Source: Candidatus Thalassarchaeum betae
GTDB taxonomy: Archaea > Thermoplasmatota > Poseidoniia > Poseidoniales > Thalassarchaeaceae
Assembly: GCA_003193925.1 (NCBI GenBank)
Contig: PSPG01000001.1
Span: 186,001 to 250,000 of the forward strand
Direction: 5' to 3'
Length of the DNA: 64,000 bases
The stretch's first letter is position 1. Each line of letters starts with the position of its first letter. Shown piece by piece: positions 48,012 through 56,410 of the stretch. The notes beneath the pieces were generated by a model. That model searched no databases, was not told the DNA's origin, and saw nothing but the letters and a program-made list of their open reading frames with translations. Both the position numbers and the translations under genes were made by a program.

Positions 48012-48848
48012 ATGGCCACCGGATTCACCTGGGCTAGGGAGGCCATGCTGGCTGGCGGCCTCGTGATTCTGCTACTCGGCTCCATGTGGGCTGCTACCGG
48101 CTCCTTCCCGCCCATGGTCGTTGTCGAGTCCGGCTCGATGATGCATACCGAGGAGGGCTCGATCGGCAGCATAGACCCGGGTGACCTAGTTCTGGTGATG
48201 AACCCCGATCGAGTCGACATAGTGACTTTCGTCGAGGCGACCGAGGAGGGTAACGCGAACTTCGGCTACGAGACGCACGGGATGGCGGGAGACGTCATCA
48301 TCTACCAGAAGAACGGAGGCTCAGACACCCCGGTCATCCACCGGCCCCTGCTCAAGGCCGTGGCAAACGAATCGGGGGGCTGGGACGTTCCCGGAACTAC
48401 ATTGCGCAACGTGGACAGCGTCACTTGGACGCTGGATTACCAATGCCCCTACCACGGGGGTACGTACGACCTCATGATTGACCGCTGGGTGCCGCCGCAC
48501 GAGGGCTATCTGACCACCGGCGACAACGTGGACAGCAATGGCTGCAAAATAGACCAATTGCGAGCCACCAACCCAGATGCGAGCGAGCAGTACATCCGCG
48601 GCAACGGGCTCAAGGACGAGAACGGCAATCCGGTTCTGGCCGTGAAGGACGACTGGGTCGTCGGAGTCGCCTCAGCAGAGATTCCCTGGCTCGGCGCGGC
48701 CAAGCTCTTCTTCTCCGGGACATCGTCTTCCGTCAGTGACCAGACATGGAGGGGCCTCGGGGTCGTGATAGCAGTGATCATCGCAGCACCGTATATGCTC
48801 GAGACCGCGATGGATAGACTCAGGCCTTCCTCAGACGAGGAAGAGTGA
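48012..48848 (+). CDS. signal peptidase I (archaeal/ER type)
   Basis: MVVVESGSMMHTEEGSIGSIDPGDLVLV...GDVIIYQKNGGSDTPVIHRPL...GYLTTGDNVDSN. Confidence 0.88.
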   Translation: MATGFTWAREAMLAGGLVILLLGSMWAATGSFPPMVVVESGSMMHTEEGSIGSIDPGDLVLVMNPDRVDIVTFVEATEEGNANFGYETHGMAGDVIIYQKNGGSDTPVIHRPLLKAVANESGGWDVPGTTLRNVDSVTWTLDYQCPYHGGTYDLMIDRWVPPHEGYLTTGDNVDSNGCKIDQLRATNPDASEQYIRGNGLKDENGNPVLAVKDDWVVGVASAEIPWLGAAKLFFSGTSSSVSDQTWRGLGVVIAVIIAAPYMLETAMDRLRPSSDEEE

Positions 48849-50360
48849 CTAGCCCATCAGCCTCGGCATGATGATTGGCATAACCACGATGATGAGGATC
48901 AGGATGCTACTCACGCCGCTAATCCTGTCAGCTAACGACTCCACGCGCATCGGGTGCATGTTCCTATTGAGTCTGGCGAGTACGGAGTGAGTGCCATCGC
49001 GCACGATGTGACCACCATCAAACGGAATCATCGGAATCAGGTTGGCGAAGCCGAGCAGGAAGTTGATCCAGACCAACCAGAACAGGAAGTCGAACAGCAT
49101 GAGCATGCCGCCGGTGCCCACAGCAGACGCTATCACACCGTCACCGGCCTCGAGCATGGCGCGCTCCTCGAGCAGCATCGTCTGACCATCGAACTGTATC
49201 GGGACCCCAATCATCGCCAAAGGAGTCAGAGACGTTGCCAGAATGGTCTGCCTGTACGAGAACTCGCCACTCAGGATGTTGGAGTAGTAATCGACTGAAG
49301 AAGACCCGAATCGCAGTCCGCTGACCCCTAGGAACGCATCGCCTGGCTCGATGCCTAAATCGGCCAACAGAGCCTCCGTATCCTCGATGCACACAGCATC
49401 TCCATCACACTGTCCTAAGTGGTACAGGTAACGATCCCCGAGAGTTACAACCAGATCGCGTTCGACTCGCTCCCCTCCGGAGTCAGGATGTGAGAGCACC
49501 GTGAATGTCGCTTGGTCGCCGACCGACAGTTCGTCCATCTCGTTCGAGAAGGCCTCGTATCCCGGCACCCCGTTGCCGTCGATGTGAGTGATTATCTCAT
49601 ATGGTAGCAAGCCTGCTTCCTCAGCAGCCTCATCGGCGATTATCCCAGATGCGTGCACCCCCGGGTTGCCGGCGACGAGTCCAGCAGCGGTTGCGGACAG
49701 CAGAATGAGAGTGACGTAGGTCGCGATGATGTTGATCGATGGTCCGGCGGCGTACAGCCTCATCCTCTCTCTCCTAGGCGCGCGAATCATCTCGTGCATC
49801 TGCGGCTCCGCGAAAGCTCCTATGGGCACGGGTCCAGCTAGCAGGAGTCCGAAACTACTCACGCGCATCCCGTGCGCACGTGCTTGGATGCCGTGGCTGT
49901 ACTCGTGAATCACCAGCGCGATGATGAGGGCGAGAACCGGCCACCAGAACGGCACGAAACTGTTCACACCTGGTATCAGCAGCAGGTCGCTGGCTGGCAG
50001 GTACTCCTCGGGCGGAGCCATCACGGTGCTGATCGCCGTGAATACGAGCAGCGCGACGACACCGAGCATGACGAACAGGCAGAGCCAGATCGACATCTCC
50101 CCGAAGGCGCGCCAGAATCTCCTGTTTCGAGATATTTTCTCCAGCAGCCCCTGCCCGTGCCTAGTTCGAATCATCAGGACGATCCCGAGCATCCGCGAAA
50201 CCCCCAACTTGTCGAGAGACCCATTGTCCTCGAGGTACAGCAGACCGATGTACCACAGTCCCGAAACCGCCACCCCCCATAGCGGCATACCCAGGTAATA
50301 TAGCAGGTACAGCAGCAGCAGTGGAATCAGGTAACTCCTCGACCGCCGCTCCTCTTGCAT
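48849..50360 (-). CDS. site-2 protease family membrane metalloprotease (M50)
   Basis: VIHEYSHGIQARAHG (HExxH) and NLIPMIPFDGGHIVRDG, with a PDZ-like central region. Confidence 0.9.
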   Translation of the reverse strand: MQEERRSRSYLIPLLLLYLLYYLGMPLWGVAVSGLWYIGLLYLEDNGSLDKLGVSRMLGIVLMIRTRHGQGLLEKISRNRRFWRAFGEMSIWLCLFVMLGVVALLVFTAISTVMAPPEEYLPASDLLLIPGVNSFVPFWWPVLALIIALVIHEYSHGIQARAHGMRVSSFGLLLAGPVPIGAFAEPQMHEMIRAPRRERMRLYAAGPSINIIATYVTLILLSATAAGLVAGNPGVHASGIIADEAAEEAGLLPYEIITHIDGNGVPGYEAFSNEMDELSVGDQATFTVLSHPDSGGERVERDLVVTLGDRYLYHLGQCDGDAVCIEDTEALLADLGIEPGDAFLGVSGLRFGSSSVDYYSNILSGEFSYRQTILATSLTPLAMIGVPIQFDGQTMLLEERAMLEAGDGVIASAVGTGGMLMLFDFLFWLVWINFLLGFANLIPMIPFDGGHIVRDGTHSVLARLNRNMHPMRVESLADRISGVSSILILIIVVMPIIMPRLMG

Positions 50361-50419
50361 GGTATGAGGGTTGCATTTTCCCTCTTCAACCTGCGTCTCT
50401 GGGCAGTAAGCGACTTGAG

Positions 50420-50632
50420 ATGGACCCTCCTCCGCTGTTCGTGGCCGACGACCCGCTGGAAGACGACAGGAGCCTGACCAGGCGAATCGACTCCCTGAGG
50501 CGCGAACGAGACAGCGTCAAGCGACTGCTCAATCAGGCCTCGCTAGACGACGTGAAGGACAATGTCGAGCGCCTGAAGCAGAGACTCTACCGCTTGGAGT
50601 CGGAGTTGTCCGGAGAGCAGGGGTCTGACTAG
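50420..50632 (+). CDS. small coiled-coil protein
   Basis: MDPPPLFVADDPLEDDRSLTRRIDSLRRERDSVKRLLNQ...; in-frame ATG 50420. Confidence 0.55.
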   Translation: MDPPPLFVADDPLEDDRSLTRRIDSLRRERDSVKRLLNQASLDDVKDNVERLKQRLYRLESELSGEQGSD

Positions 50633-51213
50633 TTGGCCGATTCGAGCATCGACCGGTAGATCTGCGCGCTAGCTGGGTCGGTCTCGATGGAGCGTGCCCC
50701 GTCAGAGCGGCAGACCAGAGCCAGGAAGCGATGCAGTGGCATGCCCTTCTCCCAGTCGAGGTGAGGGGTCCCATTGCGCGTCAGTGGGAGTTTGGGGATG
50801 CTTCTCGACAGATGACGTAACTTCCCAGTCAACGACTCCACCTCGACTCGCATGATCCTCCAACTGTCGCCCCTGACACCCTTCAGCCTGTATGCGTAGA
50901 GCGGCAGCAGCCCGCACCTCTCGCCGGTCGAACGGAGGGCCTCGTACTGGACCATCGTCCTCCCGGACAGGTACTGTCGTGAGTACTTCGAGGACTTGAC
51001 TTCGATGGGGAAGCACATGTCACCGCGCAGGACCAGCAGGTCACCGGTCCCCTCGGAGCCGCTGCCGGGGGCCCTGACAACAAGGAAGGGACGCTGGAGG
51101 ACCTGCATCGCGCGAGCGCGCTCGACCTCGCTGCAGGACTTCGTGACGGCACGGACGCCCTTCAGCTCGCCCGCGAGTACTGCCCGCAACTCGCGCTCGT
51201 AAACGCCGCCCAC
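50629..51213 (-). CDS. hjc: Hjc-like Holliday junction resolvase / nuclease
   Basis: RELRAVLAGE...RAPGSGSEGTGDLLVLRGDMCFPIEVKSSKYS (E...D...ExK). Confidence 0.75.
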   Translation of the reverse strand: MGGVYERELRAVLAGELKGVRAVTKSCSEVERARAMQVLQRPFLVVRAPGSGSEGTGDLLVLRGDMCFPIEVKSSKYSRQYLSGRTMVQYEALRSTGERCGLLPLYAYRLKGVRGDSWRIMRVEVESLTGKLRHLSRSIPKLPLTRNGTPHLDWEKGMPLHRFLALVCRSDGARSIETDPASAQIYRSMLESAN

Positions 51214-51257
51214 GGCGCTATCGCATTCTCAGGGTTCTTGAGAACATTGGTCGGGGA

Positions 51258-51899
51258 TCAGTGGAACTTGCCCTTTCGGTATTCACGCGTCCTGTCGACC
51301 CCCGGAAAACGGTCCTCGCTCTCGCGGTAGACCGTCTTCATGTTTTTGAGGAAGTTGTCCTCATCGGTGACGATAAGCACCATGTCCACTCCAGGGTCGT
51401 GCTCGGCATCCATCCACTCCAGAATGATCTCCATGGTCATTCGAGCACCCTCTCTGTGGGGGTATGCGAAGACATCCATGCCGAGGGGTGGAGTGACTAG
51501 GGTCTCCCGAGGCTTGAGTTTCTCGACCTCAGCGAACATAGCCATGTACGACTTCTTCAGCAGTTCGCGTCTGAATGTGTCCTGCGTTGGCCTTCTGCAG
51601 TCAGGCCCGACCACGTGGACGATGTGCTTCGCTAGCAGGTTGAAGGCAGGGGTCGTCACAGCCTCGCCGACGCTGCATGGCTGGAGGTTCAGCTTGCGCC
51701 GCTCATTGGCGATGCCGGCGCAGAACTCCCTGAGTTCGGGCCCGGCGGCCAGTTGCATCCTCTCGTCCAAGCCCTCCCTGCCAGCGAGCCTATTGTTGGC
51801 CGGGATGACCACGACATCACCTTCGATGCCGGGCAGGTTACCGAATACGACCCTGACCTGACCGTGACGGCATTCTCTAACGATGATGACCTCTGCCAT
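51258..51899 (-). CDS. macro-domain protein
   Basis: VVIPANNRLAGREGLDERMQLAAGPELREFC...VGEAVTTPAFNLLAKHIVHVVGP...LVTPPLGMDVFAYPH. Confidence 0.85.
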   Translation of the reverse strand: MAEVIIVRECRHGQVRVVFGNLPGIEGDVVVIPANNRLAGREGLDERMQLAAGPELREFCAGIANERRKLNLQPCSVGEAVTTPAFNLLAKHIVHVVGPDCRRPTQDTFRRELLKKSYMAMFAEVEKLKPRETLVTPPLGMDVFAYPHREGARMTMEIILEWMDAEHDPGVDMVLIVTDEDNFLKNMKTVYRESEDRFPGVDRTREYRKGKFH

Positions 51900-52002
51900 A
51901 CGTTTCCCAAGGTGAGGCCATCGGATATCTATTCATCGTAGTCGATTTCAGCCGATTCCAGTTTAGGGAACCTTGATTCGGGATGACTATCCAGAGTCCG
52001 GT

Positions 52003-52236
52003 ATGTCTGTCGGCTATGTGCTAATCAACGTCGAGCCGGGCTCGGAGTCCAGCGTCCACCAGGTGGCCGCCGACCTCGAATGCGTCACCGATGCGAACCT
52101 GCTCTTCGGCGACTACGACCTGATAGTCAAGGTAGAGGGTGACAACATGGGCGACATAGCCCGAAGTGTGGTTGGGTCCATTCGTTCGATACCCGGAGTG
52201 GTGAACACGAAGACCCTCGCTTGCGCGGAAATATGA
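52003..52236 (+). CDS. Lrp/AsnC-type RAM ligand-binding domain protein (no HTH)
   Basis: MSVGYVLINVEPGSESSVHQVAADLECVTDANLLFGDYDLIVKVEGDNMGDIARSVVGSIRSIPGVVNTKTL. Confidence 0.85.
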   Translation: MSVGYVLINVEPGSESSVHQVAADLECVTDANLLFGDYDLIVKVEGDNMGDIARSVVGSIRSIPGVVNTKTLACAEI

Positions 52237-52351
52237 GATTTCAGCCCCTTCGGTTTTTCGAGAAACCCCTCAATAGAGGCGCAGTGTAGCGTTTCTTCGC
52301 CCATAACTTCATTATCCCCTCTGAAAACCGGCGCGGCGGAGGAATTGCTTC

Positions 52352-52615
52352 ATGTCTGGAAAGAAATACTTCGTACTAATGGAAGACGGCAAGGACACAA
52401 CGCAAGTGTTCGTGAGCAAGCAGCCCCGCGGTGCAGCCCTCAAGGCAGCCACGCGAGGTCACACCGAAATCTGTCTGAGGGAGCGTGGAACCAACAAGGT
52501 CCATTGCTTCAATGGCTGGACTGAGATGGTGAACAAGCCCCGGAACGGGCCTGCATGGCTACCTGCCAGAATCAAGAAGGCGAATGTCAAGAAGAGCGGA
52601 ACCATGCGCATCTGA
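52352..52615 (+). CDS. non-histone chromosomal protein MC1
   Basis: KKYFVLMEDGKDTTQVFVSKQPRGAALKAATRG...LRERGTNKVHCFNGWTEMVNKPRNGPAWLPARIKKANVKK; strong MC1 resemblance. Confidence 0.92.
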   Translation: MSGKKYFVLMEDGKDTTQVFVSKQPRGAALKAATRGHTEICLRERGTNKVHCFNGWTEMVNKPRNGPAWLPARIKKANVKKSGTMRI

Positions 52616-52618
52616 GTG

Positions 52619-52699
52619 TCTGGTACACTCTCTTGTCAGAGAGCAGGTACAGATTCTGAGGAGGGGCGTAGCACGCCTCAGACTGGGGCTTTCGGCCCC
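52619..52699. other. structured convergent intergenic region (three consecutive hairpins)
   Basis: TCTGGTAC/GTACAGA with nested CTCTCT-TGTC-AGAGAG; TGAGG..GCG/CGCCTCA; GGGGC-TTTCG-GCCCC abutting the sdhB stop. Confidence 0.6.
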
Positions 52700-53464
52700 T
52701 CAGCCACGCAGCCCGAGTTTGCGCGCTAGCATGGCCAGCGGGTCGTAGTACTCCGTGACCACTCGCTCCTTGAGTGGGATGATCGCGTTGTCTGTGATGT
52801 TGATGCCGGCCGGGCATACGTCAGTGCAGCATCTGGTGACGTTGCAGTAGCCGATTCCGAAGTCGTCCTTGATCTCGGGGATCCTGCTCTCGGAGTCCAG
52901 CGGGTGCATCTCAAGGCCGGCCAGTCGGACGAAGAAGCGCGGGCCGGCGAACTCTTCGAACATCTGATGCTCGCGCAGAACGTGGCAGGTGTCGACGCAC
53001 AGCATGCACTCGATGCAGGAGCGGAACTCCTGCAATCGGTCAGCCTCCTCCTGGTGGAACTCCCAGTCAGCCTCCTCCGGTCCGTTGATCGGGGTGATTC
53101 GCTTGTCAGTCTCGTAGGCCCAAGAGGTGTCGGTCACCAGATCCTTGGTCAGCGGGAATGCCTGCATCGGCTTGACTAGGACAGGCTCGCCAACTGGAGT
53201 CTCCTCGAGGACGTCATCCATCCTAGTCATGCACATCAGTTTGGGCTTGCCATTGACCTCGGCACTGCACGAGCCGCATTTGCCGGCCTTGCAGTTCCAG
53301 CGGCATGCGAGGTCAGGAGCCTGCTCGGCCTGTATCCGGTGGATGACGTCGAGCACCACCATGCCTTCTTCTATCTCGACGGTGTAGTCGACCATCTGGC
53401 CGAACGGGTCGCCGTCGGCGTCAGGCTCGCCCCTGAACACTCGGAATGTCACCTCATCGCTCAT
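52700..53464 (-). CDS. sdhB: succinate dehydrogenase iron-sulfur subunit
   Basis: CRWNCKAGKCGSCSAEVNGKPKLMC, CIECMLCVDTCHV, CNVTRCCTDVCPAGI. Confidence 0.93.
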   Translation of the reverse strand: MSDEVTFRVFRGEPDADGDPFGQMVDYTVEIEEGMVVLDVIHRIQAEQAPDLACRWNCKAGKCGSCSAEVNGKPKLMCMTRMDDVLEETPVGEPVLVKPMQAFPLTKDLVTDTSWAYETDKRITPINGPEEADWEFHQEEADRLQEFRSCIECMLCVDTCHVLREHQMFEEFAGPRFFVRLAGLEMHPLDSESRIPEIKDDFGIGYCNVTRCCTDVCPAGINITDNAIIPLKERVVTEYYDPLAMLARKLGLRG

Positions 53465-53466
53465 GA

Positions 53467-55299
53467 TCAGTCCTCCTCGTGCGGGTCATCCGTGTCGAGC
53501 AGCGTCCTGAGCTCCTCCGGTATCGCGGGGTAGGAAGCGTAGCCTATGTCCATAGAGCCGTCCTCACCAATCGAGATCACGCTCGTGACTCTGCCCCAGT
53601 GCGAATCATCGGTCTCGGGGAAGTCGGCGCGGGTGTGCGCTCCCCGACTCTCTTCGCGCCTGTGCGCGGCCAATGCGCACATCCGACTGACGTCAATCAT
53701 CGCGCTAAGCTCGAGCGCCTGATGCCAACCTGGGTTGTAAGTCCTGCCTCCACCCGGTGATGTGGCATCGGCCCGCTCCTCCAGCGAATGCAGATCGTCG
53801 ATGGCCTCCAGCAGCAGATTCCCGCTCCTGATGATGCCGGCCTTGTGCTGCATCATCTCACGCAGGTCGCCGACGACTTGGGCCGGGTTCTCCCCGCCCT
53901 CGCGCTGCAGTGGGGTGAGGGTCTCAGCCACTACATCGCCGATTTCCGACTGCGCGATGCCGGCGAAGTGATCCATATCATTGGCGGCTTCGGCTGCCTG
54001 CTCGCCGGCTATCCTGCCGAACACGATGAGGTCGGTGAGCGAGTTCCCACCCAACCTGTTGGCGCCGTGCATGCCGGTTGCCACCTCACCTGCGGCATAT
54101 AGCCCGGGGATCGATGTCTCCTGCGAGTACGGATCGACCCGCACACCACCCATCACGTAGTGAGCTGTCGGCCCGACCTCCATCGGCTGCTCGGTGATGT
54201 CCACCGCAGCGAGCTCCTTGAACTGGTGGTGCATCCCAGGGAGCTTCCTCATGACCTGCTCTGGATCACGCCAGGAGATATCGAGGTAGACGCCGCCGTG
54301 CTCGGAGGCCCTGCCCGCGTCGCCCTCGCTGTTAATCGCCTTGGCAACCACGTCGCGGGTCAACAGCTCGGGCGGCCTGCGATGTGTTGTGAGCTCGCCG
54401 GAGATGACTTCGTCGACCCAAGCGAGCGCCTCCTCCTCAGTGTCGGCGAACTCGTCTGCATACCTCTCCGGGATGTAGTCGAACATGAATCGCCTGCCCT
54501 CGGAGTTTCGCAGCACACCACCCTCCCCGCGAACCCCCTCAGTGACCAGTATGCCCTTGACCGATGGCGGCCAGATCATGCCGGTGGGGTGGAACTGGAC
54601 GAACTCCATGTCGCCCATCTCGGCCCCAGCCCAGTAGGCCAGAGCGTGACCCTCTCCGGTGTACTCCCAGGAGCCGGAGCAGACCTCCCAGCAGCGGGTG
54701 ATGCCGCCGGTAGCGAGGACGATTGACTTGGCCTTGAAGACATGGAGTGAGCCGTCGTTGCGGTCGTAGGCGAAGCAGCCGGAGATACGTCCATCGGCCT
54801 TGAACAGCCTACGCACTGTGAACTCCATGAACACGTCCATTCCCATGTGGATCCCTCTCTGCTGCAGCGTGCGGATCATCTCGAGGCCGGTGGCATCGCC
54901 GATGTGGGCGAGCCGCGGGTAGGTGTGGCCGCCGAAGTTGCGCTGGCTCGTCATCCCCTTCGGCGTGCGATCGAACACCGCGCCCCACTGCTCGAGCTCG
55001 CGGATGCGGTCCGGCGCCTGCTGCGCGTGAATCTGCGCCATTCGCCAGTCTCCTAGGTACATGCCTCCCTTCATCGTGTCACGGAAGTGGGTCTGCCATG
55101 AGTCGCGTGGGTCATTGTTGGCCAGCGCTGCGGCAGCGCCGCCCTCGGCCATCACGGTATGCGCCTTGCCGAGCATCGACTTGCAGATCATGGCGACACT
55201 AACTCCTGCGGCGCTTGCCTCGATGGCCGCGCGCAGCCCGGCGCCACCGGCACCGATCACCACGACGTCGTGCTCGTGGGTTACTACCTCATCCATCAC
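53467..55299 (-). CDS. sdhA: succinate dehydrogenase flavoprotein subunit
   Basis: VVIGAGGAGLRAAIEASAAGVSVAMICKSMLGKAHTVMAEGGAAAAL...GLYAAGEVATGMHGANRLGGNSLTDLIVFG. Confidence 0.95.
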   Translation of the reverse strand: MMDEVVTHEHDVVVIGAGGAGLRAAIEASAAGVSVAMICKSMLGKAHTVMAEGGAAAALANNDPRDSWQTHFRDTMKGGMYLGDWRMAQIHAQQAPDRIRELEQWGAVFDRTPKGMTSQRNFGGHTYPRLAHIGDATGLEMIRTLQQRGIHMGMDVFMEFTVRRLFKADGRISGCFAYDRNDGSLHVFKAKSIVLATGGITRCWEVCSGSWEYTGEGHALAYWAGAEMGDMEFVQFHPTGMIWPPSVKGILVTEGVRGEGGVLRNSEGRRFMFDYIPERYADEFADTEEEALAWVDEVISGELTTHRRPPELLTRDVVAKAINSEGDAGRASEHGGVYLDISWRDPEQVMRKLPGMHHQFKELAAVDITEQPMEVGPTAHYVMGGVRVDPYSQETSIPGLYAAGEVATGMHGANRLGGNSLTDLIVFGRIAGEQAAEAANDMDHFAGIAQSEIGDVVAETLTPLQREGGENPAQVVGDLREMMQHKAGIIRSGNLLLEAIDDLHSLEERADATSPGGGRTYNPGWHQALELSAMIDVSRMCALAAHRREESRGAHTRADFPETDDSHWGRVTSVISIGEDGSMDIGYASYPAIPEELRTLLDTDDPHEED

Positions 55300-56180
55300 A
55301 GACCACCCCAGAGGATTACATCGGTCCAGCCGAACATAGGGTCGGTGCAGGCGTAGATGTAGAAGTCAGCAAGCATCACCCAGAACAGGCTGTAGAGGGC
55401 CCATTCCCTGTGGCTCTCGTTGAATGAGGTGGAGAACTTCCAGAGCTTGTACTTGAGCCGACTCATCGGGGTGGCAGTCCATTCGTTGGCACCACCACCG
55501 ACCACGTGGCGGAAGGCGTGGCAACCGAAGGTATAGCCAGCGAGAAATATGACATTGATCAGAAGTATGAGCGAGCCGACGCTGACTCCGTAGGCATCGG
55601 TGCTACCTAGGTTGAAATCGCTTGCGCTTTCGTGGAAGTTGACCGACATCCAGACGTCGTAGGACAGAATCGGCAGGTAGATCAGAGCGACGTACATGAA
55701 GTAGCGATGCAGGTTCTGCACGACTAGCAGTCCGGTCTCTCCGCTGTATTCGTCCCATGGCTTCGAGACCGCGCATCCGGTAGGCTGCTGCATGAAAGCG
55801 CGGTAGTACGCCTTGCGGTAGTAGTAGCAGGTCGCCCTGAACCCAATCGGGAAGATGAGTATGAACATCGCCGGGGACATCCAAGCCAGCCAGAGCGGCA
55901 CCATCGAGCCCAAGCCATCACCCCCAGGGATGACCAGCGGGGAGAACAGCGGGCTCAGGACGTGGCTGCCTTCGCTTTCGATCCACATTGTCTGGTGCCC
56001 GGCGCTCCTGCCGAACTCCTCGAAGAACCAGAAGTCGGCTTCCATCATGCCGCGCCAGGTCGAATAGACGATCATGATCCCGAGATACGCCGCCATCGCG
56101 CTCGGGCTCTTCCACCAGTCATCGACCCGGTCTGTGGCACCGAAGCCCTTCTTCATCGGGAGCTTCATGCCCTCGCTCAT
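55296..56180 (-). CDS. sdhC: succinate dehydrogenase membrane subunit (single large cytochrome b-like polypeptide)
   Basis: Polytopic, His-containing, ATGA overlap with sdhA; ...FGCHAFRHVVGGGANE.... Confidence 0.8.
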   Translation of the reverse strand: MSEGMKLPMKKGFGATDRVDDWWKSPSAMAAYLGIMIVYSTWRGMMEADFWFFEEFGRSAGHQTMWIESEGSHVLSPLFSPLVIPGGDGLGSMVPLWLAWMSPAMFILIFPIGFRATCYYYRKAYYRAFMQQPTGCAVSKPWDEYSGETGLLVVQNLHRYFMYVALIYLPILSYDVWMSVNFHESASDFNLGSTDAYGVSVGSLILLINVIFLAGYTFGCHAFRHVVGGGANEWTATPMSRLKYKLWKFSTSFNESHREWALYSLFWVMLADFYIYACTDPMFGWTDVILWGGL

Positions 56181-56232
56181 GGCTCATCCCTGATGGCCGC
56201 ATGGCACAGTCATAGCCCCATAAGGGATTGCA

Positions 56233-56251
56233 TGGGCCCCTGTGGGGCCCA
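56233..56251. promoter_or_regulatory. hairpin TGGGCCCC-TGT-GGGGCCCA in divergent intergenic region
   Basis: Perfect 8-bp stem, 3-nt loop; lies between the sdhC start (56180, minus) and the small zinc-ribbon ORF (56303, plus). Confidence 0.5.
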
Positions 56252-56302
56252 GTCTTCTGCCGGTGCAGGGTTCAAAGCGGCCCGTCTGCACTGCACTCCC
56301 AG

Positions 56303-56410
56303 ATGCTCGGTGACGACATTGAATCCTCGATCTGCCCCAACTGCGGCCACATGCCCGGTGCGTGGCTGCCGGGGCTGCCTTGTTCCAAGTGTGGTGAGAT
56401 GCTAATCTAA
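56303..56410 (+). CDS. 35-aa zinc-ribbon microprotein (MLGDDIESSICPNCGHMPGAWLPGLPCSKCGEMLI)
   Basis: Two CxxC knuckles CPNC/CSKC; in-frame ATG at 56303. Confidence 0.5.
   Translation: MLGDDIESSICPNCGHMPGAWLPGLPCSKCGEMLI

Noticed and set aside
53788-54726. Several plus-strand ORFs opposite sdhA
   Set aside because: Antisense to a well-supported SdhA; no motif support.
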